Shown here piece after piece: positions 46,227-57,739 of a stretch of 64,000 nucleotides of DNA. A model generated the notes under the pieces. It was not told the DNA's origin, ran no database searches, and worked only from the letters and a program-made list of their open reading frames with translations. Source of the DNA: Macrostomum hystrix. Its lineage: Eukaryota; Platyhelminthes; Macrostomidae. How positions within the stretch are numbered: the stretch's first letter is position 1; each line of letters begins with the position of its first letter. Location: assembly GCA_950097015.1 (NCBI GenBank), contig CATNEN010000038.1, forward strand, positions 7,314,001 to 7,378,000, written 5' to 3'. The translations under genes and the position numbers were made by a program.

Positions 46227-47506
46227 CTAGCGCTTTCTATAGTCGGCGAATCGCTTTCGAAAATCGGCGAATCGCTTGTAATCGGCGAATCTTTTTCTGT
46301 AATCGGCGAATCTTTTTCTGTAATTGGCGAATCGCTTGACATTCGCAGTGGCCTCCGCTGACTCGTCAAGTCGATCAGATAGTTCGGCCAGGTAATCAGG
46401 CTTCTCTAGAGTAGATTGATGAATTGATCTACTAATTTATAGACTGATTCACTGATACACTAACAAATAAAAAATTAGATTGGTTGATCTCCCATCACTC
46501 CTTATGTCTTATCTCCCATCACTCCTCATACCTTATCTCCCATCACTCCTCATACCTTATCTCCAATCACTCATCATACCTTATCTCCCATCACTCATCA
46601 TACCTTATCTCCCATCACTCCTCATACCTTATCTCCCATCACTCCTCATACCTTATCTCCCATCACTCCTCATACCTTATCTCCCATCACTCCTCATACC
46701 TTATCTCCAATCACTCATCATACCTTATCTCCCATCACTCCTCATACCTTATCTCCCATCACTCCTCATACCTTATCTCCCATCACTCCTCATACCTTAT
46801 CTCCCATCACTCCTCATACCTTATCTCCCATCACTCCTTATGTCTTATCTCCCATCACTCCTCATACCTTATCTCCCATCACTCGTCATACCTTATCTCC
46901 AATCACTCCTCATACCTTATCTCCCATCACTCCTTATGTCTTATCTCCCATCACTCCTCATGTACCTTATCTCATCTCCCATCACTCCTCATACCTTATC
47001 TCCCATCACTCCTTATGTCTTATCTTCCATCACTCCTCATACCTTATCTCCAATCACTCCTCATACCTTATCTCCCATCACTCCTCATACCTTATCTCCC
47101 ATCACTCCTCATACCTTATCTCCCATCACTCATCATACCTTATCTCCCATCACTCCTCATACCTTATCTCCCATCACTCCTCATACCTTATCTCCCATCA
47201 CTCCTCATACCTTATCTCCCATCACTCCTCATACCTTATCTCCCATCACTCCTCATACCTTATCTCCCATCACTCCTCATGCCTTATCTCCCATCACTCC
47301 TCATACCTTATCTCCCATCACTCCTCATGCCTTATCTCCCATCACTCCTACTCTCTTGATAAATTGATAACCAGATTTCCAGATAGATTACTAGATTGAT
47401 AAGGCGCTAATATCGATTTAGTCTCACCCTGACGCCGCTCATTGCTGCCTGCATCGACTGTAAGTAGAACAGCGGCCGCAAGTAGGCAGAAAAACTTCAA
47501 ACTCAT
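46227..47506 (-). CDS. Candidate neuropeptide precursor (FADY-type repeats), 2 exons
   Basis: Reverse exons 47506-47428 and 46405-46227 join phase 1 (CAG-G|AG) to 85 residues. Residues 1-~20 are a signal peptide (MSLKFFCLLAAAVLLTVDA). A short acidic spacer follows (KPDYLAELSDRLDESAEA). Then NVKR opens five tetrapeptides: FANY, FADY, FADY, FADF, FADY, each closed by RKR or KR, and the protein ends RKR-stop. This is the layout of a peptide hormone precursor cut by prohormone convertases in the secretory path. No Gly precedes the basic sites, so the peptides would not be amidated. Units are 21, 21, 18, 21 and 21 nt, all in frame, and differ by synonymous changes (AGA AAA AGA, CGA AAG CGA, AGA AAG CGC; GAT TAC, GAC TAT). 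I know no named family with this peptide. In-frame upstream Met codons exist (to 47650), but 47506 gives a proper signal peptide. Confidence 0.75.
46480..47348. repeat. 24-bp minisatellite filling the FADY-precursor intron
   Basis: About 36 copies of CTTATCTCCCATCACTCCTCATAC. Long open frames here are artefacts; the array separates the signal-peptide exon from the peptide exon. Confidence 0.92.
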
Positions 47507-47610
47507 GACGCCTTTTTTTGCTCTTGGCTCGATATTTTTCAATGCACTGGACATTGTTGAAAGCGGATGTTGAGGCATTTTTGGCATGATAATCGTAGCT
47601 ATTTCATGTA

Positions 47611-47620
47611 AATTTATATT
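47611..47620 (-). promoter_or_regulatory. TATA-like motif upstream of the FADY precursor
   Basis: Reverse-strand AATATAAATT lies ~105 bp before the chosen ATG. Tentative. Confidence 0.3.
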
Positions 47621-47956
47621 GCATGAAAATAATAAAAACACCTTGGTCATTCTACTGTGAGAAAAAGATTTTAGAAGTCTTTTTCAGTACTTTAATTTTT
47701 TACTGGCTCGAGAGAGTTGGCTCAAGAGAATCTATGCTGCTATCAAAGACCAACTCGTGTGCCTGGACAGACACTCAGCTGTCCATCAAGGACCCCCTTC
47801 AAACGTTCGTGTCAGGGGATTAAGCTTCCCCATCCGTCTCACCTGATAGACTCAGAGCTTAATTATTACCGAGTCAACTGAGATATTTTTGCTTTTACAG
47901 CTAAACAGGCGTGCCGTTTTTCTGTTCCGCTTTTTGCGGCTAATTGCTCCGAAATG

Positions 47957-48924
47957 CTAAGAGGGTGCGCCTGCGGAGGGTGAAGGTGGTGTGGGAGGAC
48001 CAGATACGCTTTGTGCAACTGGAAAAGAGAAGAAATATAACGACAGATCTCTAGAGCAACCATTTAACATTTTATTGAAAACGTGCTTTCTTCGCGAACT
48101 AAAAAGCTAAAAAAAACTGCTGAAATGCAAGCGGCAACAGGCTGAGTTTCAAGCTAATTCGCATGCTGGTAAAATGGGAGGGATGGAGAGATGGGAGATT
48201 TGCGAGGAGAATGTATAGATGACAAGGAAGAGATGGGAGATAAAGAAGGAGGAGAGATGGAAGATAAGGGAGGGGAGATGGGAGAGATGGGAGGAGAGAT
48301 GGGAGATAAGGAAGGAGGAGAGATGGGAGATAAGGAAGTAGGAGAGATGGGAGATAAGGAAGGAGGAGAGATGGGAGATAAGGAAGTAGGAGAGATGGGA
48401 GATAAGGAAGGAGGAGAGATGGGAGATAAGGAAGTAGGAGAGATGGGAGATAAGGAAGTAGGAGAGATGGGAGATAAGGAAGGAGGAGAGATGGGAGATA
48501 AGGAAGGAGGAGAGATGGGAGATAAGGAAGTAGGAGAGATGGGAGATAAGGGAGGAGGAGAGATGGGCGATAAGGAAGGAGGAGAGATGGGAGATAAGGG
48601 AGGAGGAGAGATGGGCGATAAGGAAGGAGGAGAGATGGGAGATAAGGAAGGTGGAGAGATGGGAGATAAGGAAGGTGGAGAGATGGGAGATAAGGGAGGA
48701 GGAGAGATGGGAGATAAGGTAGGAGGAGAGATGTGGGATATACTGAGGAAGCACGAAGCACAGAGCAGCTCTTGATTGTCGCAGATCATGGAATAGTCAT
48801 AAAAGTCGCAGTTGAACAGCCAGTTGCAGTTGCTATGGCACTGGGTGGGGCGTGTTTTTACAACGCTTTCGACTGGAAGTAAATTTTTACAACTTGCCAA
48901 AGTCATAATTTTTTCGTGCCGCAT
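47957..48924 (-). CDS. Possible small Cys-rich protein
   Basis: Reverse exon 48924-48744 (acceptor tttctgtaccag just upstream) and exon 48018-47957 (acceptor tctcttttccag) join phase 1 to ~80 residues, ending in a Pro/Ser-rich tail (GPPTPPSPSAGAPS). The middle has clustered Cys: CHSNCNWLFNC, ICDNQELLCASC. The donor is weak (CTCA|GTATAT). No signal peptide is seen from this Met. A possible 5' UTR exon ends at 50632 with AAAG|GTAAGC, downstream of CCAAT-like boxes (ATTGGTCAGGATTGG, ~50742-50757 reverse). Family unknown; it could also be an exon set from a larger gene. Confidence 0.35.
48190..48735. repeat. 24-bp minisatellite (GGAGAGATGGGAGATAAGGAA type)
   Basis: About 23 copies. Multiple of 3, so open both ways (GEMGDKEG forward); artefact frames. 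Lies in the putative intron of the Cys-rich gene. Confidence 0.92.
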
Positions 48925-49149
48925 TAATAATGAAATCTAGCTGGTACAGAAACCACTGAATACCCACTTTTTCTCCAACCGCAGTAAAAATGGCGCATAT
49001 CTTTTCAGAGCAAAGCATAAAGCAATTTATTATGCGTAAATTGATCATATTGCCAACTGAGCTTTGATTAGTCAGGTCTTAGTTAAACCTTCAAGAAGGA
49101 AGGATTCCGATATGTACGGCTATGAACAAAATGGAATCTAGTATCATAG

Positions 49150-50527
49150 AAGTTCTAGGAAACAAGGAGACGGGTCGTTGAGATTCTAAGAAACAATGAG
49201 AGATATTGTTGAGATTCTAAGAAACAATGAGAGATTTTGTTGAGATTCTAAGAAACGATGAGAGAGATTGTTGAGATTCTAAGAAACAATGAGATATATT
49301 GTTGAGATTCTAAGAAACGATGAGAGAGATTGTTGAGATTCTAAGAAACGATGAGAGACATTGTTGAGATTCTAAGAAACGATGAGAGAGATTGTTTAGA
49401 TTCTAAGAGGCGATGAGGGAGAGCTTCTGAGATTCTAAGAAACGATGATGGAAAGCTGCTGAGATTCTAAGAAACGATGAGGGAGAGCTTCTGAGATTCT
49501 AAGAAACGATGAGGGAGAGCTTCTGAGATTCTAAGAAACGATGAGGGAGAGCTTCTGAGATTCTAAGAAACGATGAGGGAGAGCTTCTGAGATTCTAAGA
49601 AACGATGATGGAAAGCTGCTGAGATTCTAAGAAACGATGAGGGAGAGCTTCTGAGATTCTAAGAAACGATGAGGGAGAGCTTCTGAGATTCTAAGAAACG
49701 ATGAGGGAGAGCTTCTGAGATTCTAAGAAACGATGAGGGAGAGCTGCTGAGATTCTAAGAAACAATGAGGGAGAGCTTCTGAGATTCTAAGAAACGATGA
49801 GGGAGAGCTTCTGAGATTCTAAGAAACGATGAGGGAGAGCTGCTGAGATTCTAAGAAACAATGAGGGAGAGCTTCTGAGATTCTAAGAAACGATGAGGGA
49901 GAGCTTTTGAGATTCTAAGAAACGATGATGGAAAGCTGCTGAGATTCTAAGAAACGATGAGGGAGAGCTTCTGAGATTCTAAGAAACGATGAGGGAGAGC
50001 TTCTGAGATTCTAAGAAACGATGAGGGAGAGCTTCTGAGATTCTAAGAAACAATGAGGGAGAGCTTCTGAGATTCTAAGAAACAATGAGGGAGAGCTGCT
50101 GAGATTCTAAGAAACGATGAGGGAGAGCTTCTGAGATTCTAAGAAACAATGAGGGAGAGCTGCTGAGATTCTAAGAAACAATGAGGGAGAGCTGCTGAGA
50201 TTCTAAGAAACGATGAGGGAGAGCTTCTGAGATTCTAAGAAACAATGAGGGAGAGCTGCTGAGATTCTAAGAAACAATGAGGGAGAGCTGCTGAGATTCT
50301 AAGAAACAATGAGGGAGAGCTGCTGAGATTCTAAGAAACGATGAGGGAGAGCTCTTCTGAGATTCTAAGAAACGATGAGGGAGAGCTGCTGAGATTCTAA
50401 GAAACGATGAGGGAGAGCTGCTGAGATTCTAAGAAACGATGAGGGAGAGCTGCTGAGATTCTAAGAAACGATGAGGGAGAGCTCTTCTGAGATTCTAAGA
50501 AACGATGAGGGAGAGCTTCTGAGATTG
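49150..50527. repeat. 32-bp minisatellite
   Basis: About 43 copies of GAGATTCTAAGAAACGATGA plus GGGAGAGCTTCT. The first ~8 copies (to ~49400) are a shorter 28-bp form (gagagattgtt), so the array has two sub-families. Confidence 0.93.
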
Positions 50528-50915
50528 ACAGTGACAGTTGGGGTTTAAAGAAGCGAAGATTGAGACTGAAATTTGAACCATAAAATACATTTGCCAGTTA
50601 AGTTAATATTTCTGTTGCTTACCTTTGCAGATTCGAACTATGCCCCTCCTGTAGCAGATATAAGGTGCTGCTGAGCGCGAATTTCGCTGCTCCTAGTGTC
50701 TGAGACTCTAATAGAAAGTTAAAGCGAAGCGAGCTCTCCAATCCTGACCAATCAGAGTTTGAGCGCATTGGAAAAAGGTTTTGGATTTGGACTTTTAGGT
50801 GAAATTATATCTCTCTTGGAAGAAATCCGTTTTTTACATTCAGTCATTCAGTACCTTCTGATTGGAATGCTATGAAAATGCTGACTTTATTTTAAGTAAA
50901 TAAACTTGTTAATTT

Positions 50916-51611
50916 TCAGGAAGTTGAAGAAGTCTCATCAACGGAGAGCTTCTGGCGGGGCAAGTAATTCTCCCTGCAAAGCTGCTTTACCTGCTCCAAA
51001 AACGGATGCATCTTTGCCAAAGGTTCATCAGCGAGTGGGGCTGCAGTGTCATAGAATCTCAGGCAGGAAAGAATTTGCTTAAAGCGATCTCTCGACAGAG
51101 AGAACGACTGAGCTAGAAAGCCACAGTGAAACACGGAATCACCGGACCAGTAGTGGGCCAGCTCCGGCTTCTGGTCGATGCCCATGAGCAGTATAATGCC
51201 AATAAGCTTGCGCATTTCATCAGTTGAGCAATCCTTCTAATTCAATATGATTTTGGGGACAGCATCCAATGTCTCGCATTCTTGAAAAATCTTCCAAGCC
51301 TTGTTGTTGGTCCATCTGCGAAGGTTCTCGAACAACTTGACGTCCGGCAAATACAACTTTAGGTAGGCCGACTCATTTCCATCGGCAGTTTCTGGTGGCT
51401 GCCAGTTGGGCCGAACTCCAGTGGTTCCCAGAAACTCGGGGACTGGAGATGGTCTGTTGTCAAGAGTTTCCTGAACGAGCTCCCAATCACCGACTGGGAT
51501 TACAGGGTCTTCATTAATCTCTTCGAAAAGCTCTTTGAAGTCGCTAGCAGATTCATCGTCGGTTACAATGGGTGAATCTAACGCAGAATCTATTTCAGAG
51601 TCAGAACTCAT
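50916..51611 (-). pseudogene. piggyBac-like transposase, 5' fragment with one stop
   Basis: Reverse frame 51611-50916 is a single 232-codon frame interrupted by one TAG at 51239-51237. The N-terminus is acidic (MSSDSEIDSALDSP), as in piggyBac/PGBD proteins. The DDE_Tnp_1_7 region follows: LIGIILLMGIDQKPELAHYW, RDRFKQILSCLRFYD, and KLSVDE, where the Asp is the first catalytic residue. The frame ends soon after; the remaining catalytic Asp residues are missing. No terminal inverted repeats were found. Confidence 0.85.
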
Positions 51612-51614
51612 GAT

Positions 51615-52515
51615 GCGTTTTTGCTGTCTTAGTCTGTTGTCGAGAAAATCTCTTTAAAAATTAGGCTTGACAGCCTTAAAAAACAGAGGAACGAAGAGAA
51701 TCTAGTTACTACGTGGCGAATCTGTTTGAAACATGCTTTCAGTCGTGAAGGGTGTGTATGTGAGTTAAAAATTTTCTACCAAAAAAATTCTATGGCACGA
51801 TTTCGGTCCAAGCCGTCAGGAACGGGTGTGTGTGTATAAAAGGGCAGTCATGAAAAGGATAAAATAATAAGAAATTTCTAAATTAAGCGACGCATTGTTA
51901 GATTTGCTACCTGATTCATTCAACAGAACGGTTTAAATCGCAGAGTCACACATTGTTGAATTCCTGCATGGTTTAAATTTAAAAGTACATAAAAATTTTG
52001 TTTAAACAAACACGTCTATTTCGGCTAGAAAAACTTCTTTTGAAAATGTAACAATAAAACAAAACATTTTTTTATTTCAAATTTTAATTTCGCGCAGCAA
52101 AAAATTCACTGTCAAAAAAAGTTTAGACAAAAAATAGTTGCGTGAGACTGCCAATTTTCACATAGCTTTCTGGCATTGGCAACTTGACTATCTGGGCTTT
52201 GATGGCTTGACAGTGAATGATGCCGAATTCTCAGTTCTGAAAAAATCGATTGTTACAATGCCAGGCCTATAGTCAGAAACAACCGAATGGGAGTAAAAGC
52301 ACTTCTGATTTCTCTGAAGAAAATTAAGGCTAGGATTACCCATAGACTAATTTCTAGCTTTCTTCACAAAATAATCAACTATTTTTATTGCTTATATGCA
52401 GCTAGTTGTCACCCTAGTTGTTCCAAAGTACTCTTAAACAGACTGTTAAAAAAAGCAAGTGTGGCTTCACTTTGATAAATTCTGCTAATTTCGGTAAGCC
52501 ATTGGGATTCTGGAA
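51615..52515. other. Intergenic DNA
   Basis: AT-rich; nothing supportable, though the promoter of the membrane-protein gene must lie here if the start at 52516 is right. Confidence 0.4.
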
Positions 52516-55500
52516 ATGGCAGAATTAATTTGGACTGAACTCTGGAGACTTGAAAAAACTGGTAGTTTCAAAAGAACAAGCTGTGACTGCTCGTGGCCCT
52601 ACATTCACCACTCGAAATGGAAACCGCCAACGAAAATGGACGAGTACGGGTTCATATTCTCTGAAGAGGATTCTGTCACAGAGTTCAACATTTTGTGTGC
52701 ACTGTTTTTCGGCCTGTTTGGCTTAATTATTGTCCTGCTGCACATGGTGGGCAGGTACAACACCCGGCGTAAGTACTACGAGCCACTCGCCACCGAAGTC
52801 AGCGCCTACTCTGCCGCTATGGGCAGCACGGTAAAGAAGACCGCCGTCGATAGAGCCATCTTTGACTGCCAGGAGGTTTCAGAGTTCGCCGTCAGCCTAA
52901 TGCTGGCCATGTTGGACCCACTAAGCTTGAGCTATTCATTCGATGTGGCCCTGCACGACTATAGCAGGTGAGGCCATGTTGGATTCAAGATACCCAGTCT
53001 AATTAATTAGTAATTAATAACTGCAGGAGGGCTGCGGGCAATGGCACATCATTTGGTGACACTAGACCCGCAGCCCGCGAGTAGGCAATTCTGCCCTTTT
53101 CGCTGTCTCCTGAGCACACACGCACACAGATACTGTACGCAGGCACACACTCAAACAGGTGTGTACATCTGCCCTGACTTTCTCATCGTCAGGCAGTGTA
53201 CACTCTCACTGTGCCTTGGAGGTTGGTCTTGAAGGGCGTAAACTGCACGACAGGCCCCCCAAACCTTCTCTTCGCGGCTGCGCCCTAATTTAATGTGGCC
53301 TCGCCGCGGAATCAAACTCATCGACCTTGGTGCGAGAGGCAAACGCGTTGACCGCTCTGCCACCGACCCACAGAAACAAAAATTCACAAAACATCGGCAC
53401 CATCGAGATATTCATCGATTGTCGTCAGAGCGTCTGGTCGCAAGAACCACGTCCACAAATATAAACATATTTTTTCTGCTCACAAAACTTCATAATGTAA
53501 CCCTGTCCGCTTTGTAAACTATTTTCGATAAACAATCACGAACTCAAACAGGATGACCGTGTTCACCATTCTGATAGTGGCACTGACTCGCGGCTTGTAC
53601 TACATAGTTGCCTACCACGTTTTCACCTACTGCTCAAGAGAGAACTTTAGCTGCCTGCATGAACTACTCAGCAGACGATTTAACTCGTTGAGTTTGGCAA
53701 GTGTTTCATCCACCATCATGCTAGCTCTCGAGTTTTGCCAGCTGGTGCTGCTGTACAACCAGATTGCCAGAGAGTTAAATAGCATTGTTGGCTATAGCTT
53801 TCATTTCTGGATCTTCTGCTTGTGCTTCGTTACCTTGTTCATGGCAATGAGCGGCTTTGGCAGCCTTGTCAAATTCTCAGCCCTGATCTACGGAGCATGG
53901 ATTTTCACATTTTTCTGGATGTCCCTACAGCTGAGATTCACATTTGCAATGGATACTCCACACAAAAGCTTTGCGGCTTGGCTTCTCAAAGCCTACGAGA
54001 CTCAGCAAGAGCTGGCGCTGACTATGACGGATACATTGCTGTACGAGGGCAACCTGGTGTGCGCCTTCATTGCTGCTCCTTTGCTGCACACTGCAGCCCG
54101 TTTGAACCAGGTTTGATAATTGAGTGTCACTGTAGGGGACATTGTGAGTGGCACTGTAGGGGACATTGTGAGTGGCACTGTAGGGGACATTGTGAGTGGC
54201 ACTGTAGGGGACATTGTGAGTGGCACTGTAGGAGACATTGAGTGTCACTGTTACATTACATTACAACGACGCAAGGGGCATGATGGTCAACGGGGTACTC
54301 TTGCGCGCACGCAGTCACGGAAAAGGGGTGCAGGACAGAACGCAGCAGTCCTCGGGGTCAGACCTCGGGGTCAAAGTCTGGGTCCGACCCTGGCCACGAC
54401 GCAGTCGCTCGGTTGGCTGGTTGAGGGTGACCAAAGCCAGGGGGTTGTCCTCGCCGCGGGCTGTCCTCCGCAACCAGTGCCCCAGCAGGGTCTGACGCCG
54501 CCGGCGCAGGGTGACGCTCATGGGCGGCAGGCCAGCTCGCTCTGCCAGCTGGGCCGTCGAGATGGTCTCGGGGTAGTGCACATCTAAAGCCTGGCGCAGC
54601 AGATTTCCGTGCATCCCATCCAGAACCCGCTCTCGGGTGGGGGTCATCGGGATGGCCTCCATTCCGTAGAATAGGATCGGCTCTACGGCGGCGCAAAACA
54701 GTCGAATCTTCAGATCGTCTCGCGCTCCGGAGGTGAAGACTGGTGTCACTGCTTGGGGACATTGTGAGTATCACTGTAGGAGACATTGTGAGTGTCACTG
54801 TAGGAGACATTGTGAGTATCACTGTAGGAGACATTGTGAGTGTCACTGTTTAGGGACATTGTGAGTGTCACTGTAGGAGACATTGTGAGTGTCACTGTTG
54901 GGGACATTGTGAGTGTCACTGTTAGGGACATTGTGCCTATCAAATTGTGAGCACACTTCAGACGCATCAGTCTCCCCGCCGTCGCCAACCTGCAGACTGA
55001 GTACAATGTCTACAAATCACTGAATCGTCGGTATCGACAGCGCCGCGTCTTTGTTCGCGCATTCTTGATCAACCTCTGCGTCAACCTCTGCCACAAGACG
55101 TTCATTCGCTCACTGTTCGCCCTGCGAAACAAGGAGGGCTGCGACTTGATTTCAGCTGGCTTCCAGTGCCATTACACCATCCTGAGCGACGCCTTGAAGT
55201 CACACGGGTGCCTAAGGGCTCTCTTCGTGTCGCTGATGTTCTACAGAGCCTGCTGGCTTGGCGGTGTAAAAGTTCTGGCGTCGGCCCACTCAGCCTCAAA
55301 GAGTCACATTATGCGCTCCTTTGTTGAGCTGTGTCTCATTGGCAAGCGGTGGGCGGCAATGAACCGCTGGCGCAAGCAGAACGGTATGATTCTGTTCAGA
55401 GGCTGCCAACTAATCGATTTGCAGAGCTACGTGTACAAGGTGAGCTGACGGGGTCGGGCATTGTGGTACAATTTCATGATGGCTGCGTCTCACTATCGCT

Positions 55501-56432
55501 CTGTTCAATTTCAGACGTTCATTGTAGTATTTATCAGCTGCGCTCTGCTGTGCAGCCTAGATTATCTGCCCCTGGATCCGGCCGCCATAAAGGTGCAATT
55601 CATCAATTATCTGTTCCTCGACCTGATGTTCATTGTCTGCCTAAACAGCACATTGCTTGGACTGGCGTTTCGTCGTTTAACTAGATCCGGTATCTATGCA
55701 ATTCTGACTTTCTCAATTCTGATCTACGCCTATCAGCTCCTGTGGGCAGATCGGATCACCTACGACCTCCTGCAATTCAAGCTGATGACCCCGCTGGGCA
55801 AGACTCACGCAGCCTGGCTGCGCCGAAACTGTTCAAAGCAAGTCCGCCTGCGACCAGTCATCAATGTTGGCAAACGAATCACGGATCACGAAGTGATTCA
55901 CCTGGTTAACTCGGATGCATTTTATCCCACCATTCTAGGCCTGACCTGGTGCCTGGCGTCCATTGCCGGCTGCCTGTTCTCCAGCCGGCTGGCAGTGCTG
56001 AAGAGTCCCTACTATTGCATTGGAGACGTTTTAAACGCCAGCGTCGCCCGCAGCATTCAGTCAGGCCTGATTGACCGGGCGTCGCACCTTGTCAGCGCAG
56101 CCAGGGCCTCGCTGCAATCAGTGCGCTGGAGTGACAAGCGAAACAGCCATCAATTCTCGAGCCCTGCGAGCTGCCTCTGCCTCCGATGCTGCCGCAGCAG
56201 CTCCGCTTCGACGACTAAACTAATTCAGCAGCAGCAGCATCTGCTGGAGCAGCCGCTGGTGCAGAATGAGGATCTGGACACAATGGCAATCGCGGCCCAG
56301 CTTGTCAAAGAAAAACGCACAATTGAAGAGACCGAGATTATCTTAAGCACCCTAACTGAGGCGGGACTTAGACAGCGACTCATTGATGGCGAGAGGCGAC
56401 TGAGTGTGCAGAGTGCGATCTCTGAGCAGTGA
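52516..56432 (+). CDS. Multi-pass membrane protein of unknown family, 4 exons
   Basis: Exons 52516-52967, 53552-54110, 54996-55439 and 55515-56432 join in phase to 790 residues. Roughly ten hydrophobic segments are visible, among them FNILCALFFGLFGLIIVLLH, TVFTILIVALTRGLYYIV, ASVSSTIMLALEFCQLVLL, FWIFCLCFVTLFMAM, FSALIYGAWIFTFFWM, TFIVVFISCALLCSL, YLFLDLMFIVCLNSTLLGL, YAILTFSILIYAYQLLW and ILGLTWCLASIAGCLF. The C-terminus is cytoplasmic-looking: a Cys cluster (CLCLRCC), Gln-rich patch (QQQQHLLEQ) and helical charged end. I do not recognise the family. A second Met (MDEYGF) ~40 residues in could be the real start. Intron 1 holds a SINE-B, intron 2 a LINE piece inside a minisatellite. Confidence 0.75.
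53005..53375 (-). repeat. SINE-B, full-length reverse copy in intron 1
   Basis: Full set of modules from the ATT-rich tail (52998-53022) to the tRNA-like head (gcgttgaccgctctgccaccgaccc, reverse of ggtcggtggcagagcggtcaacgc). Confidence 0.87.
54120..54250. repeat. 24-bp minisatellite, left part, intron 2
   Basis: Five copies of GTGAGTGGCACTGTAGGGGACATT. Each carries GTGAGT and TAG|G, i.e. splice-like motifs on the gene's strand. Confidence 0.88.
54255..54749 (-). pseudogene. Non-LTR retrotransposon reverse-transcriptase C-terminal fragment
   Basis: The reverse frame holds the end of a LINE-type ORF2: KIRLFCAAVEPILFYGMEAI, then RERVLDGMHGNLLRQAL and RRRRQTLLGHWLRR, the post-RT thumb/C-terminal pattern of endonuclease-RT elements. 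No RT catalytic core is present. It is flanked on both sides by the same 24-bp minisatellite, i.e. inserted into or captured by the array. Confidence 0.8.
54752..54945. repeat. 24-bp minisatellite, right part, intron 2
   Basis: About eight units of GACATTGTGAGTGTCACTGTAGGA, the same family as 54120-54250, diverged by ggc/gtc and g/a changes. Confidence 0.88.
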
Positions 56433-56660
56433 ATACCTGTTCACCTATAAACTTGAGTACTATAATACCTGTTCACCTATCAACTTGAGTACTATAATAC
56501 CTGTTCACCTATCAACTTGAGTACTATAATACCTGTTCACCTATTAACTTGAGTACTATAATACCTGTTCACCTATTAACTTGAGTACTATAATACCTGT
56601 TCACCTATAAACTTGAGTACTATAATACCTGTTCACCTATAAACTTGAGTAACAAAATAC
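56425..56660. repeat. 32-bp repeat in the 3' UTR region
   Basis: Seven copies of a unit starting AATACCTGTTCACCTATCAA and ending CTTGAGTACTAT. It begins at the stop codon of the membrane-protein gene, so it probably lies in its 3' UTR. Confidence 0.9.
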
Positions 56661-57064
56661 CTGTTTACATGTAAACAAAGTACCTGAACACGTGAATATC
56701 TGAATGCCTGAAAATTCAAAGTTACGAGTAAACTACCTGTCAAGTTATTTATGCTAAGGTGTTATAAAATAATCTAACTTTACGTTGATCGAAATAATAC
56801 CTGAGATTATTCAAATCAACGGACGCTTAAAGTACAAGACCCCTTTGATCCTAAATGTGGATCTTTGTACTACCTAACTTTTGCTTCGATTCAGATTTTC
56901 CTTTTTCGTCAAAATTTCTTGCCCTGTTTTGCTGCCAGCTTTCTTGAAAAATTTGTTTAAAATTTCTTATTTAGCTTCGCCTATATGAAATAAATTCGAA
57001 GAAACACTGATTCAACGGTAACCTAAATCAAGCGTCTCAGTAAAGTGAGCTTCTTTTAAAATCG

Positions 57065-57735
57065 AAGCGATAAACTGCTATCAGAATCGCAGCAAGAAAC
57101 TGCTATCAGAATCGCAGCAAGAAACTGCTATGAGAATCGCAGCAAGAAACTGCTATCAGAATCGCAGCAAGAAACTGCTATCAGAATCGCAGCAAGAAAC
57201 TGCTATCAGAATCGCAGCAAGAAACTGCTATCAGAATCGCAGCAAGAAACTGCTATGAGAATCGCAGCAAGAAACTACTATCAGAATCACAGCAAGAAAC
57301 TGCTATCAGAATCGCAGCAAGAAACTGCTATCAGAATCGCAGCAAGAAACTGCTATGAGAATCGCAGCAAGAAACTGCTATCAGAATCGCAGCAAGAAAC
57401 TGCTATCAGAATCGCAGCAAGAAACTGCTATGAGAATCGCAGCAAGAAACTGCTATCAGAATCGCAGCAAGAAACTGCTATCAGAATCGCAGCAAGAAAC
57501 TGCTATCAGAATCGCAGTAAGAAACCGCTGTCAGAATCGTAGCAAGAAACTGCTATCAGAATCGCAGCAAGAAACTGCTATCAGAATCGCAGCAAGAAAC
57601 TGCTATCAGAATCGCAGCAAGAAACTGCTATCAGAATCGCAGCAAGAAACCGCTGTCACAATCGGAATCGTTGCCATAAAAAATATTTTTTGAATCGCAG
57701 TAAATATATTATTATGAGAATCGCAGCAAGAAACT
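57065..57735. repeat. 25-bp minisatellite
   Basis: About 24 copies of AGAATCGCAGCAAGAAACTGCTATC; a stray unit sits at ~57716-57738 after a gap. Open frames are artefacts. Confidence 0.92.
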
Positions 57736-57739
57736 GCGA

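Noticed and set aside
46480-47367. Forward Ser/His/Pro/Leu repeat frames of ~290 codons
   Set aside because: 24-bp intronic array of the reverse-strand FADY precursor.
48099-48924. Ser-Pro-Leu repeat frames up to 256 codons
   Set aside because: 24-bp array; only the first ~60 codons of one reverse frame lie in unique Cys-rich sequence and were kept as a weak candidate.
49150-50527. CRISPR-like repeat array
   Set aside because: Units are directly adjacent with no unique spacers, in a eukaryotic genome; an ordinary minisatellite.
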